Assembly (NCBI GenBank): GCA_004352715.1
Contig: SCFE01000009.1
Location: forward strand, 724,806-788,805
Origin: Hofstenia miamia
Lineage: Eukaryota; Xenacoelomorpha; Acoela
Length of the DNA stretch: 64,000 bases
Reading direction: 5' to 3'
The notes below the pieces were generated by a model. That model did not search any database. It was given only the letters and a program-made list of their open reading frames with translations, and was not told the origin of the DNA. Position 1 is the stretch's first letter. Every line of letters starts with the position of its first letter. The position numbers and the translations under genes are program-made. Positions 1 to 11,400 of the stretch are shown piece by piece.

Positions 1-603
1 CATATAGACAGAAGAATGGAAGTAAGTGATAAGTGTAGGCTATGTAAGAAAGAGACGGAGACAGTAGATCATCTGATAACTGGGTGTGAGAAGTTGGTAC
101 AGAATGAGTATGTTCAGGCATGACAAGGTGGGAAGAATAGTACATTGGAGATTGTGCAGGCAGCATGGGTTAGAAGCAGGAGACAAGTGGTATGAGCATA
201 AGCCACAGGGCGTCATAGAGAATGAGAAGGTTAAGATACTGTGGGACTTCAACATACAGACGAGCAAAGTGATAGAAGCGCGGAGGCCAGACATAGTAGT
301 GGTAGACAAAGAGAAAAGATTAGGAACAGTGATAGACATAGCAGTACCAAAAGACAGAAATGTAGAAAGCAAGGAGAAAGAGAAGATTGACAAGTACAGA
401 GAGTTAGCAGAGGAAATAGAAAGACTGTGGAAGTTAAAGAAGAATAAGTAGTACCGGTAGTAGTAGGAGCACTAGGAGCAGTAAGTAAGAAGCATAAGAG
501 ATACTTGGAGCAGTTGGGAGTACCAAAGTGGGGAGGAGCAGTAGCACAGAAGGCAGCATTGTTAGGAACAGCTAGAGTCCTGAGGAAAGCTCTCAGACTC
601 CCT

Positions 604-621
604 GGGAACTGGTGAGTTCCC
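604..621 (+). other. Perfect hairpin containing the LINE stop codon
   Basis: GGGAACT (604-610), loop GGTG (611-614) and AGTTCCC (615-621) form a 7-bp perfect stem. The stop codon TGA is 613-615. The same hairpin occurs in the 34.6-kb copy and, slightly mutated, in the 34.3-kb copy. It may be part of the 3' structure recognised by the LINE's reverse transcriptase; that is inference. Confidence 0.6.
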
Positions 622-661
622 CGAGCTGAGAGGGATACCAGCATGAAGCTGTGATGTGCAA

Positions 662-684
662 GGATAATAATAATAATAAAATTT
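662..684. repeat. TAA microsatellite joining two LINE tails
   Basis: About six ATA/TAA units. The plus-strand restriction-endonuclease LINE ends here from the left. The minus-strand RT element starting at 662 ends here from the right, with AATAAAATTTT followed by (ATT)n on its own strand. Confidence 0.85.
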
Positions 685-2262
685 TATTTTAAAACGGATA
701 GAAACATCCATTTAAGTTATAGAAACACTAGATTTTCATTCCAAGAAGAAGCCCATATGGAAATAGAGAAAGTTCTCGTTCAGAGTTGGTTTTTATTACT
801 CCAGGGAGCATCCCAGGCACTCGACTATATCCATAATGTGAGCGTTTAGGGAGAATATCTTGCAGTACATTCTGAAGAAGGCTATTTTAAGGCGTAAAGC
901 TTTTTTCTGAACTTTATCTAAGAGCAGCATAAGGGATTTTGAGGAACCTCCCCAAACTGAACAACAATATGATAGCGAGGGCATAACTAATGCACAGTAT
1001 AGTGTTTGTAGTTCATATTTCAGCAATAAATACAACTTACTAGTAGCTTTTTTAGCCATGCTCCTTATGTGATGAGAAAATGAAAGTGCCTTGTCAAAGT
1101 ACACACCAAGCAATTTCATTACAGATTGTTGTGTGATATCTTGCAAATCAGGGACAGAGCTTTGACCAAAGTTAATGAGAAGTTCATTCGTCTTGTTATG
1201 ATTAAAATGAAGGTTCTTGGATAAAAAATGCTTTTGTCTCCAATATCGTACAAGCCAGGTACAATAAGAGTATTATCGTCAGCAAAAGCTAATAATGAGA
1301 AGTTCGCTGTGTCTTCTATTTGATAGGTGTTATCGACAGCACAGTTAAAAAAACAGGACCACTGATGGTTCCTTGAGGAACTCCAAGTTCAATGTAACGA
1401 ACTGCAGAATTTTGGCCATTTATAGTGGTGAAGTGGCTTCTTCTGGTGAGAATGATGGGATTCAATCTAGATAGACTTTCAATTGCTGTGTGGTTAACTG
1501 TGTTGAATGCTTTAGACATGTCCAGCGTAATTGCTCGGCAATAGTCATGGCTACTTCTGAATTTGTAAATCTGATGCAAGATCTTTATTAGTGCGCATGC
1601 TGTTGAACTTTGTTTACGAAAACCAAACTGCAAAAGACTTAATGATCTGTGATATGATTTGAAACATATTTGTCATATACCATTCTTTCAAAGACCCGAG
1701 AAAGAATAGGCGTGAGCGATATTGGCCGTAAATCTTTCGGTTCCTTAGGGTTGGCCTTCTTAGGAATAGGTCTAATGTTAGCGATTTTCCATGCATCAGG
1801 AAACACATCACAGTAAAGTGAAAGATTGAATAATGAACAAACAGGATCAGCAAGATATGCAGCACCGTATTTAAAAACCCAGAAAGGCAAACCGTTCATT
1901 TCACAGCTCGTTTTCTTGATTCGATTCAGATAATGATAAACTTCATGAGGATAAAAATAAGGAATGTCTTGCAGTAATGGGATCTTGTCACGCCATTCAG
2001 ACACGAGTAAAGAGTTATTAGCATTAGAAACAGAGAACGAATTAAAATAATCATTAACGTTATCAGCGTTAAAATCATCACAGGAGCCTGGGGTAGCATG
2101 AATATGGGAGTTGACTTTAGCCCACCAATTCGTCGAACCTATTTTATCTAGATACCTGTAATTGGCCTTTATTTTTTCTCGAATTCGTTTATTGATTGAT
2201 TCTGCTTCCACAAACCGGCCTCTCCTTAAAAGTTTGTTCTTCAAATTGAACAGTAGGTAACA
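662..2262 (-). mobile_element. 5'-truncated APE-type LINE, reverse transcriptase pseudogene
   Basis: Reading down the minus strand: 1639-2244 holds the RT N-terminus (PDAWKIANIRPIPKKANPKE, then LRPISLTPILSRVFERMVYD). After a shift, 1316-1633 has QFGFRKQSSTACALI, the first catalytic block LDMSKAFNTVNH, and ELGVPQGTISGPVF. An AFADDN box (FADD) lies at about 1274-1291 in a further frame. The thumb and C-terminus follow at 796-1146 (MKLLGVYFDKALSF...). Several frameshifts make it non-functional. No endonuclease domain lies upstream, so the copy is 5'-truncated near 2262. The order of RT blocks fits Jockey/CR1-group LINEs; the exact clade is not resolved. Confidence 0.85.
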
Positions 2263-3664
2263 ATAAATACATTATTCACAAAATTGAAGTTAATTTTAAA
2301 AAATCGGAACAGGCCACTGCAACAAATTGGTCACAGTTAAGAGATGATCGCCAATTTTCGGTAGCATACGGAAACAAAATTGTGTTTTGACATTAATTGG
2401 TGTTTTGAACGGTGGCCACTAATTTGATTATGCAAGAGGTGAGCATTTTTAAAGATTATTAATAATTTTTGTGCAACATGCATTTAAAATAGTCGATGTT
2501 TTGATGGATATCGATATATTTATACAATTAGATTGTTTGAGTAACTTCCAAAAAATTTAGGCACCTATATACTTTAATACTAAGATCCGTTTTAGATTTG
2601 CCGTACCTAGGAACGCCGTAGTAAAAAAATTGGCAACAAAATAGTTTATCTTATAGAACAATTGTCTTAGAATGTATGTGGTGAAAATCAGTGTAATACA
2701 TTCATCACTTGAGGGGCCAAACTTAGAATACGAAAAATATGACATTTTCGTTTGGTGCTATATTTTGAAAACAGTAAGACAATAATTACCAGGCCATATA
2801 AAAGTGGCCTAAATTACTAGGGGCATTGATGCTAAACCCCGGCTGAAAAATGGCAAACTGGGATGGGGCAAGGTGGGTTGTGGCCTGTGAAATTTTCTTT
2901 TTTGAACGTTGACCTTGAAAGTGACCTTAATATATATATTATTATGTTACGTATTTGATTTTTGAAACAATTATTATTTATTGATTTTATTTCTAATTTA
3001 TTCATTTATTTTTAGAAATGTCAGTTTATTCAAAATTATGAAAATAGCTGCTGTGATTACGTAATACTGGCTGATATTGAGCGTAGTTTTTTCGTTTTCC
3101 TGTTAAAGTCCTTAACAGTAACTAGAAGATATATGAGCAAAATAAACCGCTTCCTTCTAATTTTAATGCTCAATTCATTTAGATTCTTTTCACCGTTATT
3201 TTTCCAAACATTGCTGAAGTCACAACTTCATTTGCATATAAAATCGCAACCAATGAATATATTTTTTTGAAAATTGGCAAAGATGTAGTTCAAAGTTGTA
3301 TCTTTCATTGTGCCATTACTTTATCTTTAATAGTTTTAAAATAAAAGAGGGGGACGAATCGGCCCCGCTGCGCTTAGGGTTAATAACCTTGTAATGAAAT
3401 TTTTCAATTTTAATGGATAAACCTTGGAATTCAAAATTACATTTTTACAATTATTAAACAATAGCCTATGTATTTTTTTACAAGAACAGGCTATTTACAT
3501 GTGCTTTTATATTTCTTAAAACTTTATTTAGTAGATCAACTAATTTTAAAATGTAAAAAGTGATGTAGAAGTCAAACACTGAATCTAAGAAAAATATTAA
3601 TTGCAAATTCAAATAAAAATTTAAACAATTTAACAAAACATAACGAAATAATAAAATACTGAGT
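2263..3664. other. AT-rich intergenic sequence
   Basis: No convincing coding sequence on either strand. The upper part lies downstream of the host-gene stop at 3665. A TTTATT at about 3522-3527 reads AATAAA on the minus strand and could be that gene's polyadenylation signal. Confidence 0.4.
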
Positions 3665-6600
3665 TTAATAAGATATAAAGGGAATTTCATCGCTTTCCAA
3701 TATTCTTGGCAGAAAATGGACTTCGCTTGATCTTTCTCTGGGATTCTAAAACACAAAGAATTGTATAAAATACTATATACATGCATTATCTTTCTTGGCA
3801 CCACTTTAATTAACATTGAGTTGGTTGTTGGAAAAATTTTAATTTTATCCATAAAAATTTTTAGCAGCAATTAACGTACCCTAATGATCAAATACGAATA
3901 TTGTACATTAACGATTAGGTATCACTGATCTTTCGGGCAATATGGGCTTGTAAACGAGTCAAGAAGCATGAACTGTGATTCTATCTGTCTTCAATTTGAA
4001 AGTAGATTGGGGAAGTGAGTAGCGATATACAGGTTTAAGGGAGACATAAAAACTGAAAATTTTTACTAGTCTCTTTCTACCTAGAAACTGAAAACGCTAC
4101 TATTGGGTATCACAAAAAGCAATAAACATGAAATTCTTTAAAATTGTGGAACCATACAATACAGTGTATTCGCTTGCAAGATCCGCTTCTCCAAATTAAT
4201 ATAAACTAAGCACGAAACTTTTTAAACAACGAAATATTTGTAGAATAATATGCAGATTTCAAATTTATAAACATTTTTAAAATTAAAGTAATTTTAAAAT
4301 CACTGAATTATCATACATTCCTGACTGAGTGTGAAGTGACAAATATGGCTTTATTAACACTATGTGTCATTGGTAGCAGAAAATCAACATCTGAGATGGA
4401 ATGTGCCTAAAAACAAAGACATATTATTGCAGTATTTACGGTTTTCATGAATGTAGAAGAAATAGAATGAGCTACTTCAAACTCATTTAGTCTGAATTTT
4501 GAATTAAACTAAATTAAAATTTATTTCTATATTGTAAAAATAGTACTCTTAAAATGCTAAGCGAAAGACTTGTACATTTTGTTTCGTTGGTAAAAATTCT
4601 TACCGTTTTATTTGCTTATAGACATATACAAAAATAGTTAAAAGTTAAAACGGTCGACAAATTTGGTGGTGGAACTGACGATACTAATGCTAACACCTAC
4701 TTTACTAATTTCTCTAATAAAATGATTAGTTATTAATTGGAGAAATGATTTGAAAGTGGAAACACTGATTACTTTGTTTTTTAGTTTTTCGTGGAGGGAG
4801 AATCGCCCCAATATTTGAAACAAAATACCGATTGGTATGATTGGTGTGTGATGTTGAACATATGTTAGACTAGAAGCTGTTGGAGTTACAAAAAATATAA
4901 TTTTTAAAATTGATTTTAAAGAAAATTATATTTTTGAAAATTGTGCGGCATTGTTCAAATATAAATATATTTGTATGAAATAAACATTAAGAAAGCAATG
5001 CAACGGAATTAGAGTTGCTCTCCCTTTGAAACAAATTGCTCATTTTAAATATATTGTTAAAGATCTACAAGAGCGTTGAAATAGAACATTACATGTAGCA
5101 ATAGCATGCATGTAAAACTACTAAAATGATACTAGAGCCCACTAAGTACACTTCACACGTTCTTCAAAGTCTGAAATCGTGGGATCATGGAATCCTTAAC
5201 ATTGACAATACCTGCCGTGATTCTTAGTCAGTGTTCAATGTGGATTTAAATAATGACAACATAGGTTATCCAATGTCGATAAATTACATTACACTAATAA
5301 GTCTTAACACATGCTAATGTAGAGTGCTATTTAGTGCATGTAGTTGTCAATGCGCATGCGACACGCCTTATCATTTGTGGACAATGATGTATTAATAGAA
5401 TTGAACTCATCCATAATCGCCTGAAAAAGTATGAACAATAATCAGGCATTGCAGATACATTTATAACAGATTTGCATATGCTGAGGAGATCAGGATGACT
5501 GTAATTCTTTTGGAATTCGTTGCCTTTACAGTCATATTAGTGACTATTTCACAGCATTTATTGAAATGAAATTAAATCACAGAGTGAAAAATCATTTGAA
5601 TACATTATGATGACTCAGATGTTTTACAGGGACGTACTAAAAGGCAGATCTGAAGAGAATCACAGTCATTATCAACTTGAGCGACTTAAAACAGAGCGAA
5701 ACCCTTAAAGTGCCTGTGCATAAAGTCGTACAATTCTTAAATCATTTGATTGTCATCGCGGACGATTGGTTTCACTAAGCGCTCCTTGAGTCAACTCACA
5801 ACTGATGTCAACTACTGAAAACAACTTTCAGTTATGTTCTGTGTGTAAAACTTGCAATCTATATATCAAAAATGAAAGTGTATATTGCTCTTTCTGTTGC
5901 AGTCAAATGATGCACTGGACCACTAATTGCACCGGCTTTGCGTCATCAGTCTTGAAATCACGAAATGAAGTCAAAAACAATGCCATATTATTCTGCAATG
6001 ATTGTGTTAACTATTGGAAAAGAGATGTTATGATTGAGCGAATTGTTAGAGAACAATCAATTGTTACCAATCAGTCTGAAAATCTAGCTACTATCATTGA
6101 AGTGAAAGTCGATGGAATTGTGCAGAAATGTGGGAAGTCCATGGAGGAAAAATTGATACATATATCAAAAGAGATAAACAAGAACTTATCTAAATTATCC
6201 AGTGATGATCATCTGAAAACTATACTCATTTCTGGTTTTCCGGAATCGGATATCAACATAAACACTGTTCGTGATAATAATGCTATTGATGCTGATCTCA
6301 GTAAATATTCTGATGACACTAGTTTTTTGACAGCAATTAGACGCGATACTGCAAACCATGACTATATGCATTATAAACTAAAGACGTATACTAACTCTGG
6401 AAGCGGTAAAATATTTCTATCGACAGTACTGTCGACTGAGGAAATCAAAAAGGAAAAAATATTTTTGAATAAGAGATGGGAACTCATTAATAATGGTGTT
6501 TTATATAATGATGACGTTCCCGTAGATTGCTCAAACTGACTAAGCCAATGCCAACAAAGTATTCCCTTCATACTTACAAATAATGTTAATGACCTTATAT

Positions 6601-8446
6601 CTAAGTACGAACAACTTGAACAATTGATTAGTTTTAATTAATACTCTGTTATTGCTCTACAAAAAACTAAACTAAAGTCCGATGTATCTTCTATATTATT
6701 TGATATTCCAAATTATCATACTATACGTCTTGACGGCAATTTAGACGATTTTGCTGAACGAGGTGGTGGAGGTCTCATTACTTACGTAAGTAAGAAATGG
6801 TGTTATAATAAACCTAAAACATTGTATGAGATATCCAACCCTGTTAAGCTTAAAACTAAACCCAGTTCTGGAAAGTTTCTTCCAACGACTACTTTGGTTA
6901 ATGAGTTGAACAAATATTTTACACGATTTAATACAGAAAAGATCCATGACTTTGAGTTTGAATCTTCTATTGTCTGCGATAATTATCCACGTCTATCTGT
7001 TTCCCAGGTTCAAAGTGTTTTTAGTCGCATAAATTCCAAAACTGCAAATGGTCCTGCAATTTTGCTTCCGTTGTTGCTTAAAAAATGTTCCGAACATCTA
7101 GCTGTTTAATACTTCGACATATACCAGCGATGTTTTTCCAACTGTCTTTAACCAGCTCGTTGGAAATATGCCCATGTTACTCCTGTTCCGAAAAATCCCG
7201 ATGCCGATATATTACAGCATAATTCTTTTAAACCAATTGCCGTAACGGTAACTGCTCGTTGTCTAGACAGATTGGGACTACAGCATTTTATTAGAATCAC
7301 TCATAATTTCTGGAATAATTTGCAGTTTGCATATAGGAAAGACAGAAGTACCACTGATGCTCGTTTGTGGACAGTTAATAATATTATCTCTGAGATAGAT
7401 AAAAGAAACACCATTGTATTACTCTAGCGCGTTCAACACCGTTCTCCAAAATAAATTGTTGAATAATATTAAGCAGCATGATCAGTGGATGGAAACCTGG
7501 CTAAAGGAGTATATGACAGGCTGGCAACAAATAGTAAAAGTAAATAATGTCTGTTCTGATACTATACAGGTTGAAGTAGGAATCCCACAAGATGGACCCA
7601 TGCCTGGCGTATTATTTATTTATGATACAAATGATATCAACATAAATACTGTTCGTGATAATAATGCTATTGATGCTGACCTCAGTAAATATTCTGATGA
7701 CACTCGTTTCTTGACTGCAAACCATGACTATATGCATTATACAGAATCTGTTAGCAGAATATATCAAATGTCCATAGAGAAAAACCTCAATCTGAATCCC
7801 TCTAAATCCGTTGAACTGTGTTTTCATACTACAGTTTCTGAAGTCTACAAACATGTTGATCGTAGATTAGATATCAACTATAAAGATGTTCCCCGATCTA
7901 AGTTTAATAAATACATCGGAATGTACCTGCATGAAAATCTGACATGGAAAAAACATGTAACGTATGTTGCATGCAAACCTTCTCCTTTATCATGACTTAC
8001 CTTGATAAGCCAAAACGTTGGTTTATTTTCAATGTTTACCTATTACCAAAATGGCTTTATGCTTGTGAGATCTGGATACCTGGCTTAACTGCTCAAGATA
8101 TGAAAATTATCTCCAAACCCTTAAAGCTGTTTGAACGAAAAGCAAATAATGATAGAAGAGCGTTATCTGTTGCAATTAATTTTGATTTCAAAAGACAGTT
8201 TTCAGCTACTGTCTCCAGAATTTTTAACGATTCAACACACCCACTCCATGGTCAGTTACATAACGACACTAAATCCAAAAGAAGTGCTCGATTTGGACAA
8301 CTACCAGTTGCAAGAACCGAATTAATGAAAAAGTCATTCCGATTTGCTGCGGCGAAATATATTACATATGACTTGATTCCTGATTTTGTTTAGTGTCTTT
8401 AATTTTCCTATTTAGTGCTTCGGCACTACAGGAAATAAAACGCTTC

Positions 8447-8495
<49 letters not shown>

Positions 8496-11400
8496 ATTAT
8501 GAAAAAAATGCTAGAACAATAACTACGCAAAAATCCAGGTAAAATGAATTTATGAAATAAAATACTTAAGCATTGTCGTATTTATGGAAAACAGCTGAAT
8601 ATTGTTATCGCAAAAAAAAGATTTAAAAAATAATAAAAACGAAACTTACACCGGGGATAAACATAGCTTTGAAATCCAAAACACCGTTATCTCTGAGGTA
8701 GAAATTGCGTTTGAAATAAACAGAAGAGCATTCCTTAAAAGAAGCGCAAACAACGTGTGCCTTAGTGACGAGCTTCGGAAGCATCATTTCACTGTAAGAA
8801 AGAGGCACATTCTACAAGATAGTCTGTCTTATCTTATTAAATATATTAAAAGATTTACCTCCTCTTCCCGTTGATTCTTCAAGAAAGCTATCTTCTTCTT
8901 TAGAAATTCAATTGTATTTTCTGTGTCACCATCCTAGACAGAGATGTGAACTCAGAATCGGAACAAAACCATCAAAACAATCGCAATTCTTACGTTTTCG
9001 AATACCGATACCTTATTTTTCATCAAAATTTTGTTATTAAGTATTCGAAAGTTAAAAGATTGAGGCCGCATAGTGTTTTGCATGATTTATGAACTCGGAA
9101 TTTACCTACATGTAGTTACCACAACAAGTAAATTTATTGCTGAAGCACATATCTGATTCTCTATTAAAACTTAGTAGAATAAAGCAAACTTTAAATTATT
9201 TAGCAATTATCCTGCTAGATCAAGGATGTGATAAAAACATGAATACTTACGACATTATTGAAACCAGCCGAAAGCAGCTGAGTTTCCAAAGTATTGATTT
9301 TCGCAGTGAGTTCTTGATTGTAGTTCATCAATAGCAATCTTTGCACTGATTGACATTCAATTGAATTTTCAGACAAATTTATGACACGAATTTCATGGAA
9401 TCTATCTAAACATAAACGATGTTAATCATATAACACTAAAATCAACAACAACAATTCAATGCAATTAAAATTTGTTCGTGTTTTTAGCAAAAGATTTTAT
9501 CAAAGATGCAATATAAGATAAAATAAAAGCGTCATATTTAAACTAAAAAACAGTTTGTGATACTGTGATATCCTGATTTGCTTGTGCTTTTCCTCACAAG
9601 CAATTTCTCCTGCAGGCACATGCCAATATATTGAATCTCAAAATGACAGTAAAAACCTCAGCCCACCGATTCATAACCTGATTGCATCTCTGGGCTTGAT
9701 AAAACTAACACCCGATTGCTTCAAATGGTATATAGGAGTACATTTTTCGAATTTACCAATCAGAAAAATATCGATTTGACGTGAAATATTCACTACATCG
9801 ATTATTTCTAGTTGCATTCCTAAGTAACATTTAACCTGTTAGTGGGGAATTGACATCATATAATGCTGATGTGCAACTACCGTAGCGGCGCCGGCATCAT
9901 AGGATGACTTACTGTTTGTTAGTCCGATCAGCGCTGTAATTGAAATCATATGATGTATACAAAGAATGCATGAAGTTTAGGGTTATAAGCACGTGTAACT
10001 AGTTTCGAATAATAGTGACCATCTGGAAGCAAAATTATGCTAAAGCGGTGACACTGTGCATGACAAAGCTCAAGTGAATGGCGACCATTAACAGGTTAAT
10101 ATTGTTAGTTGAATAACATGTTAGTAATATAGAAGCAGGATTTGCATTAACATTTAAGACGAGACGGGTTATTAATTGTAAGTAATAAATGCTTAAAGAA
10201 AAGTAAGTTTTATATATATATATATATATATAGTCCTGCTCAAAAATCGAATCACCTTAATATATGACAGATATATGAGAAGATTTACAAAATCAACTGA
10301 AAACTTCTTGGCCTGCTTGGCCTCTTAGTCCGTGCTCGCTTTGTAATCGACATCAGCTTGTGCAGTTCTAATAGCAAGGTGACCCTGTCGATGCATCGAA
10401 TTAGTACACGTTGTTTCATGCATGTAAACATTTTGGAAACAGCAGAATGAGATACATTTATGCGTTGTTCAACAGCTCATTGACCGAAACCGTATCGGAT
10501 AAGGACTTCAAATTGAGCATGATTTTCACTTGTTAACTACATGTATATGCCACGTTCCATGACTATGTATGTTGCACGTGGTATAAATAGTTAATAATAT
10601 AGTCTATCTAAATTTGGAAAATTTGATTAGTTGATTGTGTGTAATTCACTTGGGAATTGTTGTGCGCTGTTAGTCGAAGAATGATTCTATATTTTTGCAT
10701 AATAATGTGTATAAATCAGTTTATACAAAAACTATAGTATATTTACATTACATAGAGCCTACCAGAATTTTACTTTATTAGAGAAACTCTGAAAAATTCA
10801 GGACAATAACATCTTAACCTGCTATGGGTACATTTAAATCCACAAAACGTTTTGCCCACATTTTCAATCAATTTTTCCAAGCCTATTGAGAATTTTACAA
10901 ATAGTGGTTTTCTCATGTAAGGGTGAAAATTTTTCCATGCTTGAAGTAAATTGAAAGTGTTGCCTATGTTTAATGAAAATTCTGATTTCTTGAAATCATT
11001 TCAAATTATCTCGGAAATAAAGGCTGCACTAGCTGACAGTCATTCAGCAGTCGCCCTTATTGAAAGTGGAAAATTGTTTCGTTTCTCTTTCCAAAATAAT
11101 AAAGTTCATGTGTGCCTCATTCGATAAGCAGTTGAGGTGTGAGAAACGGAAAATACTTATCGAAATATGTAAGAGGGCATAGGAAAAAGGACCTATAGAA
11201 AATTTTTCATGTTTTTAGAAAATTGCGGTTAAACTTTCGTAAATTTACATTTATCTTTGCGTGATATTTTGTCTATTGTGTGAAGTGTAAGTTGATTAGT
11301 TAAAGCTAAAAGATCTTTCCCTGTCGTTGTTTTGTATTATATGGATGATTCATACTTCGAAGCTGATTTAATTGGCTCAAATTCCATTTTTTGAGACACT

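Larger units (their letters stand above)
1..684 (+). mobile_element. 3' end of a LINE with restriction-like endonuclease (R4/Dong-like), copy 1
   Basis: Only the C-terminal part of the LINE protein is present. Frame 1 opens with a CX2CX8HX4C zinc knuckle (CRLCKKETETVDHLITGC, about 34-93). A two-base deletion near 111 moves the reading to frame 2 (86-451), which carries the endonuclease core: a WYEHKP block, then RPDIVVVDKE and IDIAVPKD, the PD...D pattern of PD-(D/E)XK nucleases. A second shift near 450 moves it back to frame 1 (451-615), ending in RKALRLPGNW and a stop. A short 3' UTR runs into a TAA microsatellite. A zinc knuckle followed by a restriction-like endonuclease after RT is the mark of the R2/R4/NeSL group. 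Insertion in TAA tracts is known for Dong in the R4 clade; the clade call here is inference. The copy is dead because of the frameshifts. Confidence 0.8.
5805..8492 (+). mobile_element. Nearly full-length APE-type LINE inserted in a host intron
   Basis: ORF1 (5805-6539) is followed by a shortened AP-endonuclease, a broken RT, a short 3' UTR with a UUCG hairpin and AATAAA, and an (ATT)n tail. It is antisense to the host gene whose exons flank it at 4406 and 8650. ORF1 is intact; ORF2 is broken many times. Confidence 0.85.

Noticed and set aside
40-644. Minus-strand frames opposite the R4-like LINE (also plus-strand ones at 34.5-35.4 and 40.5-41.1 kb)
   Set aside because: Ser/Leu/Cys-rich antisense readings of a real coding strand.
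9582-9779. 65-codon plus-strand frame in the host-gene intron
   Set aside because: No motif, no splice support, and opposite to the host gene.
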